This document shows, piece by piece, positions 57,481 to 64,000 of a stretch of 64,000 nucleotides of DNA. The position numbers and the translations under genes are program-made. The DNA is from Pontibacillus salicampi. Lineage in GTDB: Bacteria; Bacillota; Bacilli; Bacillales; BH030062. The stretch's first letter is position 1, and every line of letters begins with the position of its first letter. Below the pieces are notes generated by a model. The model did not search any database. It was given only the letters and a program-made list of their open reading frames with translations, and had not been told where the DNA came from. The stretch covers positions 1-64,000 of the forward strand of contig NZ_JBHLTP010000001.1 of the NCBI RefSeq assembly GCF_042434395.1. The letters run 5' to 3'.

Positions 57481-58887
57481 ATGGAACTGCAACAAGATCC
57501 AACATTACTATGGTTTATCGGAATTTACGCCGTCATTATGGTAGGAATCGGTATCTTTATGTCCAAGAAAGTATCAGGAAGTGAAGATTTCGTACTGGCG
57601 GGAAAAAGCTTAGGACCCTTTGTTCTCATGGGTACCCTATTAGCTACATGGACAGGTAGTGGAAGTATATCAGGTGGAGAAACGTCGATGGCCTTCAGCT
57701 ATGGAATAGTTCCAGCTTTAATGCTTATGCTGCCAACCCTAATCGGAATTATCGTTTTATATATAGTCGCTCCGAAAATTCGAGCATTTGGTAAATATAC
57801 CGTATCTGGGATTCTTGAAGCGAAGTATGGAAAGACGTCTCGAAATATTGCCAGTGTCATTATTATTTTAGCGTATGTAGGAATTGTTTCGTATCAAATG
57901 AAGGGATTTGGATTTATATTAAATCTCACAACGGGTATATCTGTCGAGGTTGGTACGATGGTTGGCGCGGCACTTATTATATTTCTTGCCATGATAGGCG
58001 GTCTGCGCTCTGTTTCTCAAACAGATGCCATTAGTGGTTTTTTAATGGTGGGGGGTTTACTTCTTACCATTCCAACTATATTTGTCGTCGCTGGTGGATG
58101 GGATGACATCGTATCAAATGTTCCCGCCTCTCACATGAGTACTACAGGCGGCTTGACGACAGTACAATTGTTGGGCTACTTGCTTCCTTCCCTGTTCTTG
58201 CTGCTTGGGGATCAGAACATGTACCAACGTCTTGCATCATCAAAGAATGAAGGTTCTTCCCGAAAAGGTCAGATTGGCTGGCTGGTAGCAATGCTGATTA
58301 TCTCCCCAGCTATATCCTTCATTGCTTTTGCGTCACGGTCTATTTTTCCTGACATTGATCCGGGGATGGCACTAATGGCTACCACCGTCGCGATGCCAGT
58401 AGCAGTTGGCGGGATTTTGTTAGCATCTGCCGCTTCCTTTATTATCACGACCGGAAATTCGTATCTTCTTTCGGCAGCTACGAACCTGACGTACGATATT
58501 TATAGAAATTATATCAACCGGAATGCATCTGACAAGAAACAGTTATGGGTAACCAAGTCCTTTATTGTCGTGCTTGGTGTGATGGCGTATATTATCATTA
58601 GCTATTTCCCAACCGTATTAAGCGTGCAAATGTATGCCTATACCGTTTATGGAGCAGGGATTACACCAGCTGTATTAGCTGTATTCTTCTGGAAGCGAGT
58701 TACACCGATGGCTGGTATGTTCTCCATGATTGCCGGGGTAGCCTCCACTTTATTGTGGGAGGTAGTATTAAGTAAGCCTGGAAGCATTAATAGTGTCGTC
58801 ATTGCAGTCCCAGTCGCGACATTAGTACTCATACTTGTTACACTAACGGATAGAACCAACAAACAACAAAATGTAAAATCTGCGTAA
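57481..58887 (+). CDS. Sodium:solute symporter (SSS family)
   Basis: The 468-residue protein has about thirteen hydrophobic helices and SSS motifs: SEDFVLAGKSLGPFVLMGTLLATWTGSGS (about 33-61), GGLRSVSQTDAISG (about 173-186) and GDQNMYQRL (about 243-251). It resembles pantothenate/proline-type transporters; the substrate is unknown. GGAGAGG about 10 nt upstream. The Xaa-Pro peptidase gene follows within 17 bp, so a proline or peptide-derived substrate is plausible. Confidence 0.9.
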   Translation: MELQQDPTLLWFIGIYAVIMVGIGIFMSKKVSGSEDFVLAGKSLGPFVLMGTLLATWTGSGSISGGETSMAFSYGIVPALMLMLPTLIGIIVLYIVAPKIRAFGKYTVSGILEAKYGKTSRNIASVIIILAYVGIVSYQMKGFGFILNLTTGISVEVGTMVGAALIIFLAMIGGLRSVSQTDAISGFLMVGGLLLTIPTIFVVAGGWDDIVSNVPASHMSTTGGLTTVQLLGYLLPSLFLLLGDQNMYQRLASSKNEGSSRKGQIGWLVAMLIISPAISFIAFASRSIFPDIDPGMALMATTVAMPVAVGGILLASAASFIITTGNSYLLSAATNLTYDIYRNYINRNASDKKQLWVTKSFIVVLGVMAYIIISYFPTVLSVQMYAYTVYGAGITPAVLAVFFWKRVTPMAGMFSMIAGVASTLLWEVVLSKPGSINSVVIAVPVATLVLILVTLTDRTNKQQNVKSA

Positions 58888-58903
58888 TAAAGGAGTGTCA
58901 GCA

Positions 58904-60004
58904 TTGCATAATCGTTTAGAACACCTTCAACAATGGATGAAAGAGGAGGGCATTGATGTTGCTTTCTTCAATTCTACCGAAAACGTATTCTATCTGACTG
59001 CCTTTCATACCGATCCGCATGAGCGTTTAATGGGTTTATTTGTCTTTCAGGACCAAGAGCCTCTATTTGTCGTACCGGGTATGGAAAAAGGACAGGTAGT
59101 AGACACGGGATGGCCCTATGAAGTATTAGGCTATGCTGATCATGAGGATCCTTGGGAGCTGATTCAAAACACATTAAAGCAGCGAAAGGTACAGGAAATA
59201 CATGCTGTAGCGTTTGAACAAGATGTATTAACATTTCAACGCAGTGAAGCTCTTCAAGGCCTCTTTCCAACAGCTAAGCCGACATCTGTGGAGGACAAGC
59301 TCAACCGCATGCGCGTCGTAAAAGACCAGGAGGAAATCGCCATAATGGAGAAAGCAGCTGAAATGGCTGATTATGGGGTTAAGGTTGGAGTACAATCTCT
59401 CCAGGAAGGGATTACCGAAATGGAAGTACTCGCTACAATAGAGTACGAGCTTAAGAAAAAAGGAATTCGGGAAATGTCCTTTTCGACAATGGTTCTGTTT
59501 GGCGAAAAAGCCGGTCATCCTCATGGTAATCCAGGAGATAGGGAGTTAAAGCCTGGTGATTTCGTACTTTTCGATTTAGGGGTGGTGCTTGACGGCTATA
59601 CCTCTGACATAACGAGGACAGTAGTGTATAAGGAAGTGAATGAAGCCCAAAAGGAACTATATAACACTGTATTAAAAGCACAAATGGCTTCGCTTCAAGC
59701 AAGCATCCCAGGGGCCCGTATTGGAGATTTAGACCAAATCGCCAGGGATATTATTACGCAAGCTGGTTATGGAGATAAGTTCCCACACCGTATCGGCCAC
59801 GGATTAGGCATTAACGTTCATGAGTTTCCATCCATGAGTCATCTAAATGATGACACATTGGAAACCGGCATGACCTACACGATCGAGCCTGGCATATATG
59901 ATCCAGCTGTTGGCGGGGTCCGGATTGAAGATGATGTCCTCATTACAGAGGAAGGGCATAGAACATTGACGAAATATCCGAAGGAACTGCAGATTATTGA
60001 TTAA
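58904..60004 (+). CDS. M24 metallopeptidase (Xaa-Pro peptidase)
   Basis: The 366-residue cytosolic dimetal peptidase has an N-terminal creatinase-like domain (about 1-130) and a pita-bread catalytic domain with the five ligands: Asp in LFDLGVVLDGYTSD (two), His in HRIGHGLG, Glu in TIEPGIY and Glu in VRIEDDV. Cleaves X-Pro dipeptides or N-terminal X-Pro bonds. TTG start at 58904 with AAAGGAG 8 nt upstream; a GTG at 58895 lies inside the SD. Operon with the symporter. Confidence 0.93.
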   Translation: MHNRLEHLQQWMKEEGIDVAFFNSTENVFYLTAFHTDPHERLMGLFVFQDQEPLFVVPGMEKGQVVDTGWPYEVLGYADHEDPWELIQNTLKQRKVQEIHAVAFEQDVLTFQRSEALQGLFPTAKPTSVEDKLNRMRVVKDQEEIAIMEKAAEMADYGVKVGVQSLQEGITEMEVLATIEYELKKKGIREMSFSTMVLFGEKAGHPHGNPGDRELKPGDFVLFDLGVVLDGYTSDITRTVVYKEVNEAQKELYNTVLKAQMASLQASIPGARIGDLDQIARDIITQAGYGDKFPHRIGHGLGINVHEFPSMSHLNDDTLETGMTYTIEPGIYDPAVGGVRIEDDVLITEEGHRTLTKYPKELQIID

Positions 60005-60018
60005 AGGATATTAAACGT

Positions 60019-60046
60019 AATGCCGTCTCACGATGTGGGACGGCAT
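60019..60046 (+). terminator. Terminator of the symporter-peptidase operon
   Basis: AATGCCGTCTCAC / GTGGGACGGCATT with a GAT loop (one G-U pair), followed by ATTTG. Confidence 0.85.
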
Positions 60047-60432
60047 TATTTGTTACTATAAACTGTTTATATATGATGGAATATCTAAGAACGCTATGTC
60101 TTACATGGGTACCCTTTATAGCGCCTTCATTTGGAACATTATCATGCGTTGTTAAACTACTATGAAATAAAATTATCGCTGTGTTACCTATAGCTTGGAG
60201 CATGCTTTGAGCTATTTTGTATTATTACAAGCGAATATGAATGAAGTGCAATGGAGAGATAGAAATATGCACATAGTTGGTAGGAATAATAGAAGATAAA
60301 TGATAGAGAAGGTGTTGGAGTAAACAAAATAATGGAAAGTACCATAGATGATGCGTATATACATTATGGTTGTTCAATATGGGAATCAGGTACTTTCCAT
60401 TCTCATGTCATATTAATAAACTCGTGCTCCTT
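60047..60432. other. Gene-free stretch with a 12-bp inverted repeat
   Basis: ATGGAAAGTACC (60332-60343) / GGTACTTTCCAT (60389-60400) is a perfect inverted repeat with a 45-nt interval and no T run. A 45-codon ORF beginning in the left arm lacks a good SD and overlaps the next gene; it is probably chance. Nothing else is seen. Confidence 0.5.
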
Positions 60433-60582
60433 TTATTTCTTAAATGGATTTCTTCTTAGTTTAGACTGAGATTTGTTCGGTTTAACTTTGTTGCCTTGAA
60501 TGGAAGAATTGTAATGATTAACCTCTTGGCTAGCTTGATAATCCTTTTCGAAAAGTTCACGAGCCTTAATAAACATATGCAT
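60433..60582 (-). CDS. Small basic protein, unknown
   Basis: The 49-residue protein begins MHMFIKARELFEKDYQ and ends in a Lys/Arg-rich tail (KPNKSQSKLRRNPFKK). ATG at 60582 with AAAGGAGGG 7 nt upstream; the longer frame starting at 60678 lies upstream of that SD. No family recognised. Confidence 0.6.
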   Translation of the reverse strand: MHMFIKARELFEKDYQASQEVNHYNSSIQGNKVKPNKSQSKLRRNPFKK

Positions 60583-60911
60583 GATATAACCCTCCTTTAA
60601 CATGATTAATAATAGGAAAGCCCTAACAGTAAATCGCAGTAAACTGAATGATATAGAAGCATTCAGTGCTTTTTTCAATACTGAAGAATAACTAAGGACT
60701 TATTTTGAAATATACCACGTTTTTTGGTGATTTCACACTCCTTTTCAATAATTTGTATAAAAAAGTTTGTATTGTATGAAAAGGCTTACCTGCATAGGCT
60801 GTTTATATTATCCATACAAGCCTATACCCTCACATACACCCACTCTCATAGGAAATTACTTAGATTGCTATAAGAATAAAAAACCTCTTAAGTCCATTAG
60901 TACATACCGAC
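60583..60911. other. Gene-free stretch with the terminator of the kinase gene
   Basis: AAACCTCTTAAGTC (60881-60894) / GACTTAAGAGGTTT (60909-60922) plus an A run (T on the leftward strand) ends the kinase operon; the right arm includes the kinase stop codon. Otherwise AT-rich with no gene seen. Confidence 0.7.
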
Positions 60912-62321
60912 TTAAGAGGTTTCCTCATTATAGTTGCTGGCTTTGTGTGAAGGTGAACGAGGTAGCGTTACCGTTATACTCGTTCCTTTATTGATTTCAC
61001 TTTCTAAGGCTATCGTTCCGTCGTGAAGAGAAACAATTTCATTTGAAATAGCTAGTCCTAAACCAGAACCACCTTGATTATAATTACTTTGATAAAAGGT
61101 TTCTAATACATATGGCAGGTCCTCATCTTTGATGCCAATACCACGATCCTGGATGGTTATGGTTACATCGTTTGGATTTCCTTGAACGGTTAAGTGAATA
61201 ACGGAATGGGGGTGGGAATATTTCACCGCGTTGTCGTACATGTTGATTAATACTTGCTTTAGTCTGCTTCTATCACCCAGGATGTTCGTATCCCCTTCAA
61301 CGGATACCTTCGTCTGGATATCTTTTTGGAGCGCTTCCGTCTGCATTTGTTCTTTTACTTCCTTTACAAGATTAGCGAGAGACAGCTTCTGCTTGTGGAG
61401 GATGATACGATGAGATTGAAGCCTGGAAAAATCCAGCAGATCCTCTACTAAATGTATTAAACGGTTTGTTTCAGCAGACAGAATAGTCATCCCTTGTTCC
61501 ATTTCTGCTTTCGATAAATCTACTGCTCCATTTATCGTTTCAATCCACCCTTTTATCCCCGTTAAAGGGGTACGTAACTCATGAGATATAGAAGAGATAA
61601 ACTCATTTTTCATTCGATCGGTTTTCTGAATTTCATCTGCCATGTAATTTAATGTCCTGGAAAGATCCCCTAGCTCAAATGGATACGCTTCCTTCAATCG
61701 ACTTTGGAAATTGTTCTTTCCCATATATAATGAATCTCTTGTTATTTCCTTTATCGGCGTGACAATGGAATTCGCCAGTATGAGACTAATAATAAATACG
61801 ATAACTGATATGATAGCACCTACAATTAGGGCAAGCCGCATAACACTCCAGATGGTAGCTGTCACCTGATACAGCGAACTAGAATATCGGAGAATAGCCA
61901 GTACTTGTCCGTTATATAATAGCGGGCTATAGGTAACGAGTATATCCTCCTTTGTCTCTTGATCCTGCTCCACGCGATACGTTGATTCTCCATTCAGTAC
62001 CTCATCAGGAACCTGTGCCAATTGTTCTTTCTTAACCCCTGTTGAGCTCATCACAATGGACCCGCTTCTGGAAACAAGATCCACTTCAGCTCCATCATAC
62101 TGCACACCATTTATAATATCATCACTATATTCATGATATTCTCTTAGTTCTTCACTCTGGTATTTTTTTAAAAAGGCGGAAGAGGTTTCTGCGTGATGTT
62201 GAAAGGTACTGGCTATCCCTTGATAGTAGTACTGCTTCACTCCAAAATAGACCATCACCTCCACTAGTAGCAGCATTAACACAATTACAGCCATAAACGA
62301 AAATATTACCCTGCGTTTCAT
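60912..62321 (-). CDS. Sensor histidine kinase with extracytoplasmic sensor
   Basis: The 469-residue kinase has a membrane helix (about 5-27), an extracytoplasmic domain of about 125 residues, a second helix (about 160-185), HAMP (about 185-235), HisKA with SSISHELRTPLTGI and HATPase motifs NMYDNAVKYS, DRGIGI and GSGLGL. The start at 62321 overlaps the regulator stop (ATGA); an ATG six codons upstream (62339) is also possible. Operon with the regulator and the lipoprotein-like gene. Confidence 0.9.
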   Translation of the reverse strand: MKRRVIFSFMAVIVLMLLLVEVMVYFGVKQYYYQGIASTFQHHAETSSAFLKKYQSEELREYHEYSDDIINGVQYDGAEVDLVSRSGSIVMSSTGVKKEQLAQVPDEVLNGESTYRVEQDQETKEDILVTYSPLLYNGQVLAILRYSSSLYQVTATIWSVMRLALIVGAIISVIVFIISLILANSIVTPIKEITRDSLYMGKNNFQSRLKEAYPFELGDLSRTLNYMADEIQKTDRMKNEFISSISHELRTPLTGIKGWIETINGAVDLSKAEMEQGMTILSAETNRLIHLVEDLLDFSRLQSHRIILHKQKLSLANLVKEVKEQMQTEALQKDIQTKVSVEGDTNILGDRSRLKQVLINMYDNAVKYSHPHSVIHLTVQGNPNDVTITIQDRGIGIKDEDLPYVLETFYQSNYNQGGSGLGLAISNEIVSLHDGTIALESEINKGTSITVTLPRSPSHKASNYNEETS

Positions 62322-63001
62322 GTGACAGAATCGCTCCATTCATAGCCCTTGCCCCATGAGGTCACAATAAAGGCAGGATCAGAAGGGTCTTCCTCTATTT
62401 TTTGTCGTAATCTTCTTATATTCACATCAACTATTTTAGGGTCCCCCATGTACGAACTCCCCCAAACCTTATCCATTAAATCATGTCGAGTGACCAATTG
62501 TTTCGGGTGACTTATTAGCTCTAATAAGAGCATGAATTCTGTAGGTGTGAGCTCAATAAGAGCTTCATTCTTCCATACTTTTTCTTCCTCCACCTTGAAA
62601 GTAAACGGTCCACTAGAAAGGAAGGAGGATGGGACTGGGGAAACACGCCGCAGCAGCGCCTTTATTCTTGCTATTAATTCATTAGGACTAAAGGGCTTTT
62701 GGATATAATCATCTGCTCCTGTTACTAATCCATTAATTTTATCCTCTTCCTGCGTTTTAGCTGTAAGCATAATAATACCAATATGGGAATTCATTTCTCT
62801 AATATACTCGCATACTTTCATGCCATCTATACCTGGTAACATTAAATCTAATACAATAACCGAGAATTCCTTTTGGCGATATAATTCAAGCGCTTGTTCA
62901 CCAGTACTAGCTTCTACAACCTCATAACCAGCCCGCTTTAGGTTTAATACAATAAAGCTTCTAATGGACACCTCATCCTCCACCACTAATACTTGTGCCA
63001 T
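62318..63001 (-). CDS. OmpR-family response regulator
   Basis: The 227-residue regulator has a receiver with E8/D9, D52 (VIVLDLMLPG) and K102 (YIQKPFSPNEL), and a winged helix with ELTPTEFMLLLELI and KIVDVNIRRLRQKIEEDP. The pairing with the following kinase is fixed by the 4-nt overlap. Domain order and sequence resemble YkoG/YycF-type regulators. Starts 15 nt after the lipoprotein-like gene. Confidence 0.93.
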   Translation of the reverse strand: MAQVLVVEDEVSIRSFIVLNLKRAGYEVVEASTGEQALELYRQKEFSVIVLDLMLPGIDGMKVCEYIREMNSHIGIIMLTAKTQEEDKINGLVTGADDYIQKPFSPNELIARIKALLRRVSPVPSSFLSSGPFTFKVEEEKVWKNEALIELTPTEFMLLLELISHPKQLVTRHDLMDKVWGSSYMGDPKIVDVNIRRLRQKIEEDPSDPAFIVTSWGKGYEWSDSVT

Positions 63002-63016
63002 ATTTCTCTTCCCTTC

Positions 63017-64000
63017 TTAAGATAGCTGTTCGACCCATAACTGAAATACATTACGGACAGAGCCTAATCCATCTGGTATCTCATAAACATACTTCTCCGT
63101 TTTGGCAAGAACTTGATAGGATTTAGTTGGTTCATACGAAGAGGCGTCCTGCCATTTAACTTCAAAGAGTGTTTCCCCCTCAAGGGAGGTTATGCTCACC
63201 TGTGATTCTTCGGAATTTATTTGTACGTCTTCTCCCCATTCATCAGGGAACTGTATTACAAAATCTCCGTGGTAATAGTTACGCTGGATGTCGTTTAAGC
63301 CTGTTTCTCCGTCCCATTGCTTGTACAAATCAATCCACGGCGTCGCTACCATAGAAGTTTCCTGACCTGGTGGGGAAACCTTCGTTCCTACTTCAAGAAT
63401 GCCATCCTTGTTTATATCTCTACTTTCCACAGGATAGGGGGAGGAAATTGGATCATCTTGAAAAACACGCACCAATTTTCCTTCCTCGTACACTATTAAA
63501 TCCGACATACCTGAGTGAGCGCCAACCTGGCTATCCAGCCAAATCCCTTTCTTATGCTTACTAACCCTTCCTGCCGCAACATTATAATAAGCATTAACGT
63601 AGGGATCTATATCCAGTTTGGAGTTATATTTCAGCTTATTCGTCCCGTTAAATTCATACAGCTTGACATTAGCCGCTTCTAATCTCTTTAAGGTTATGAG
63701 TGTCATATCCTTTCTATTGTCTTCTGTCACATCCATAAGGACGAGATTTGTATATTCTTTTGAATCTATCTGTTGAAGGGCATTACCCTCAAGGTAATAT
63801 AGTCGTAATTGATTGGACTGATTCTCTCCTTGCGTAGCCCCAATTAATAGCAGGGGAGGTGTATTGGATTGACTTACGAAGGTAAGATAATCTAATTCGT
63901 CTCCTTCAATCTGAGTCTTCACAATAGGTTCCCATGTACTGTCAAATGAAAAAACGACTAAATGAAAATATGAAAGATATTCCGATTCCTTATACAGCAC
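63017..64000 (-). CDS. Uncharacterised, probably surface lipoprotein (partial, 5' end outside)
   Basis: At least 327 codons run off the right edge. The sequence is beta-rich with repeats of the type LVLMDVTEDNRKDMTLI and VESRDINKDGILEVGT, which look like FG-GAP/VCBS-type Asp-rich calcium-binding repeats. The C-terminal part (about 225-327) is a separate domain. It precedes a two-component system, so it may report envelope state; this is inference. The N-terminus and any lipobox are not visible. Confidence 0.6.
   Translation of the reverse strand: MLYKESEYLSYFHLVVFSFDSTWEPIVKTQIEGDELDYLTFVSQSNTPPLLLIGATQGENQSNQLRLYYLEGNALQQIDSKEYTNLVLMDVTEDNRKDMTLITLKRLEAANVKLYEFNGTNKLKYNSKLDIDPYVNAYYNVAAGRVSKHKKGIWLDSQVGAHSGMSDLIVYEEGKLVRVFQDDPISSPYPVESRDINKDGILEVGTKVSPPGQETSMVATPWIDLYKQWDGETGLNDIQRNYYHGDFVIQFPDEWGEDVQINSEESQVSITSLEGETLFEVKWQDASSYEPTKSYQVLAKTEKYVYEIPDGLGSVRNVFQLWVEQLS

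Noticed and set aside
57255..57584. 109-codon frame upstream of the symporter gene
   Set aside because: It has no SD, overlaps the symporter start by about 100 bp in another frame, and its composition does not look like a real protein.
60332..60469. 45-codon ORF beginning ATGGAAAGTACC
   Set aside because: It has no proper ribosome binding site, overlaps a better supported small gene on the other strand, and its start is part of an inverted repeat.
1..64000. CRISPR arrays, prophage genes or complete insertion sequences
   Set aside because: No regularly spaced repeats, transposase, integrase or phage structural gene was seen in either strand. The repeats found are short palindromic elements.

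Overview
The window is a piece of a Bacillaceae (endospore-forming Firmicute) chromosome. Three things show this: small acid-soluble spore protein genes behind sigma-G type promoters, consensus AGGAGG ribosome binding sites with many TTG/GTG starts, and gene order close to the Bacillus subtilis ygxA-perR / ygaC-F / yfhF-S region. Acidic proteins and DUF4047/camelysin-type genes would fit a moderately halophilic genus such as Halobacillus or Pontibacillus, but the genus is inference.

Layout. 1-0.5 kb: the 5' tip of a leftward rRNA operon with its leader and tandem promoters. 0.5-30.4 kb: mostly the conserved core block (ygxA, ygzB, perR, bcp, gsaB, ygaE, ygaD, ygaC, sspE, yfhS, mutY, yfhP, yfhJ, sspK, yfhH, recX, yfhF, a yfhE-like gene). 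It is interrupted by a cobalamin adenosyltransferase pair, an ABC-F resistance-type gene with a ribosome-sensing attenuator, a glcT-ptsG-ptsH module with no ptsI, a persulfide dioxygenase/rhodanese gene, a sortase with its probable substrate, and an acetyltransferase gene behind an RNA leader containing a tRNA-like fold. 30.4-31.7 kb: a cluster of DnaA boxes, two candidate small RNAs and repeats. 31.8-39.7 kb: accessory genes (GalNAc-transferase-like glycosyltransferase, JAMM protease, two coiled-coil proteins, a Cys-containing Pro/Thr-rich protein) separated by a large repeat region. 39.8-43.2 kb: a DM13 / two-component / MsrAB methionine-repair operon. 43.4-48.3 kb: a P450, a YtrA-type ABC operon and an HpaB-type hydroxylase. 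48.5-52.2 kb: a biofilm-matrix operon (DUF4047-like, sipW, tasA/calY, thermolysin-like protease) with an orphan LuxR-type regulator beside it. 53.5-64 kb: LrgAB, a tandem ATP-grasp protein facing a small CTPGFW protein, a sodium/solute symporter with an Xaa-Pro peptidase, and a second two-component system next to a partial lipoprotein-like gene.

Regulation is the most informative part. Two genes have transcription terminators whose 3' arm contains their own Shine-Dalgarno sequence (ABC-F at 4.6 kb, GNAT at 29.6 kb). In the first, the leader peptide, the competing antiterminator and the promoter can all be read directly. In the second, a cloverleaf with canonical D- and T-loops precedes a T-box-like AGGGTGGA element. 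Other legible control sites are a PerR box, the GlcT RAT/terminator, a CsoR/CstR-type operator, direct repeats in front of a YtrA-type regulator, a palindrome at the matrix operon and two sigma-G promoters.
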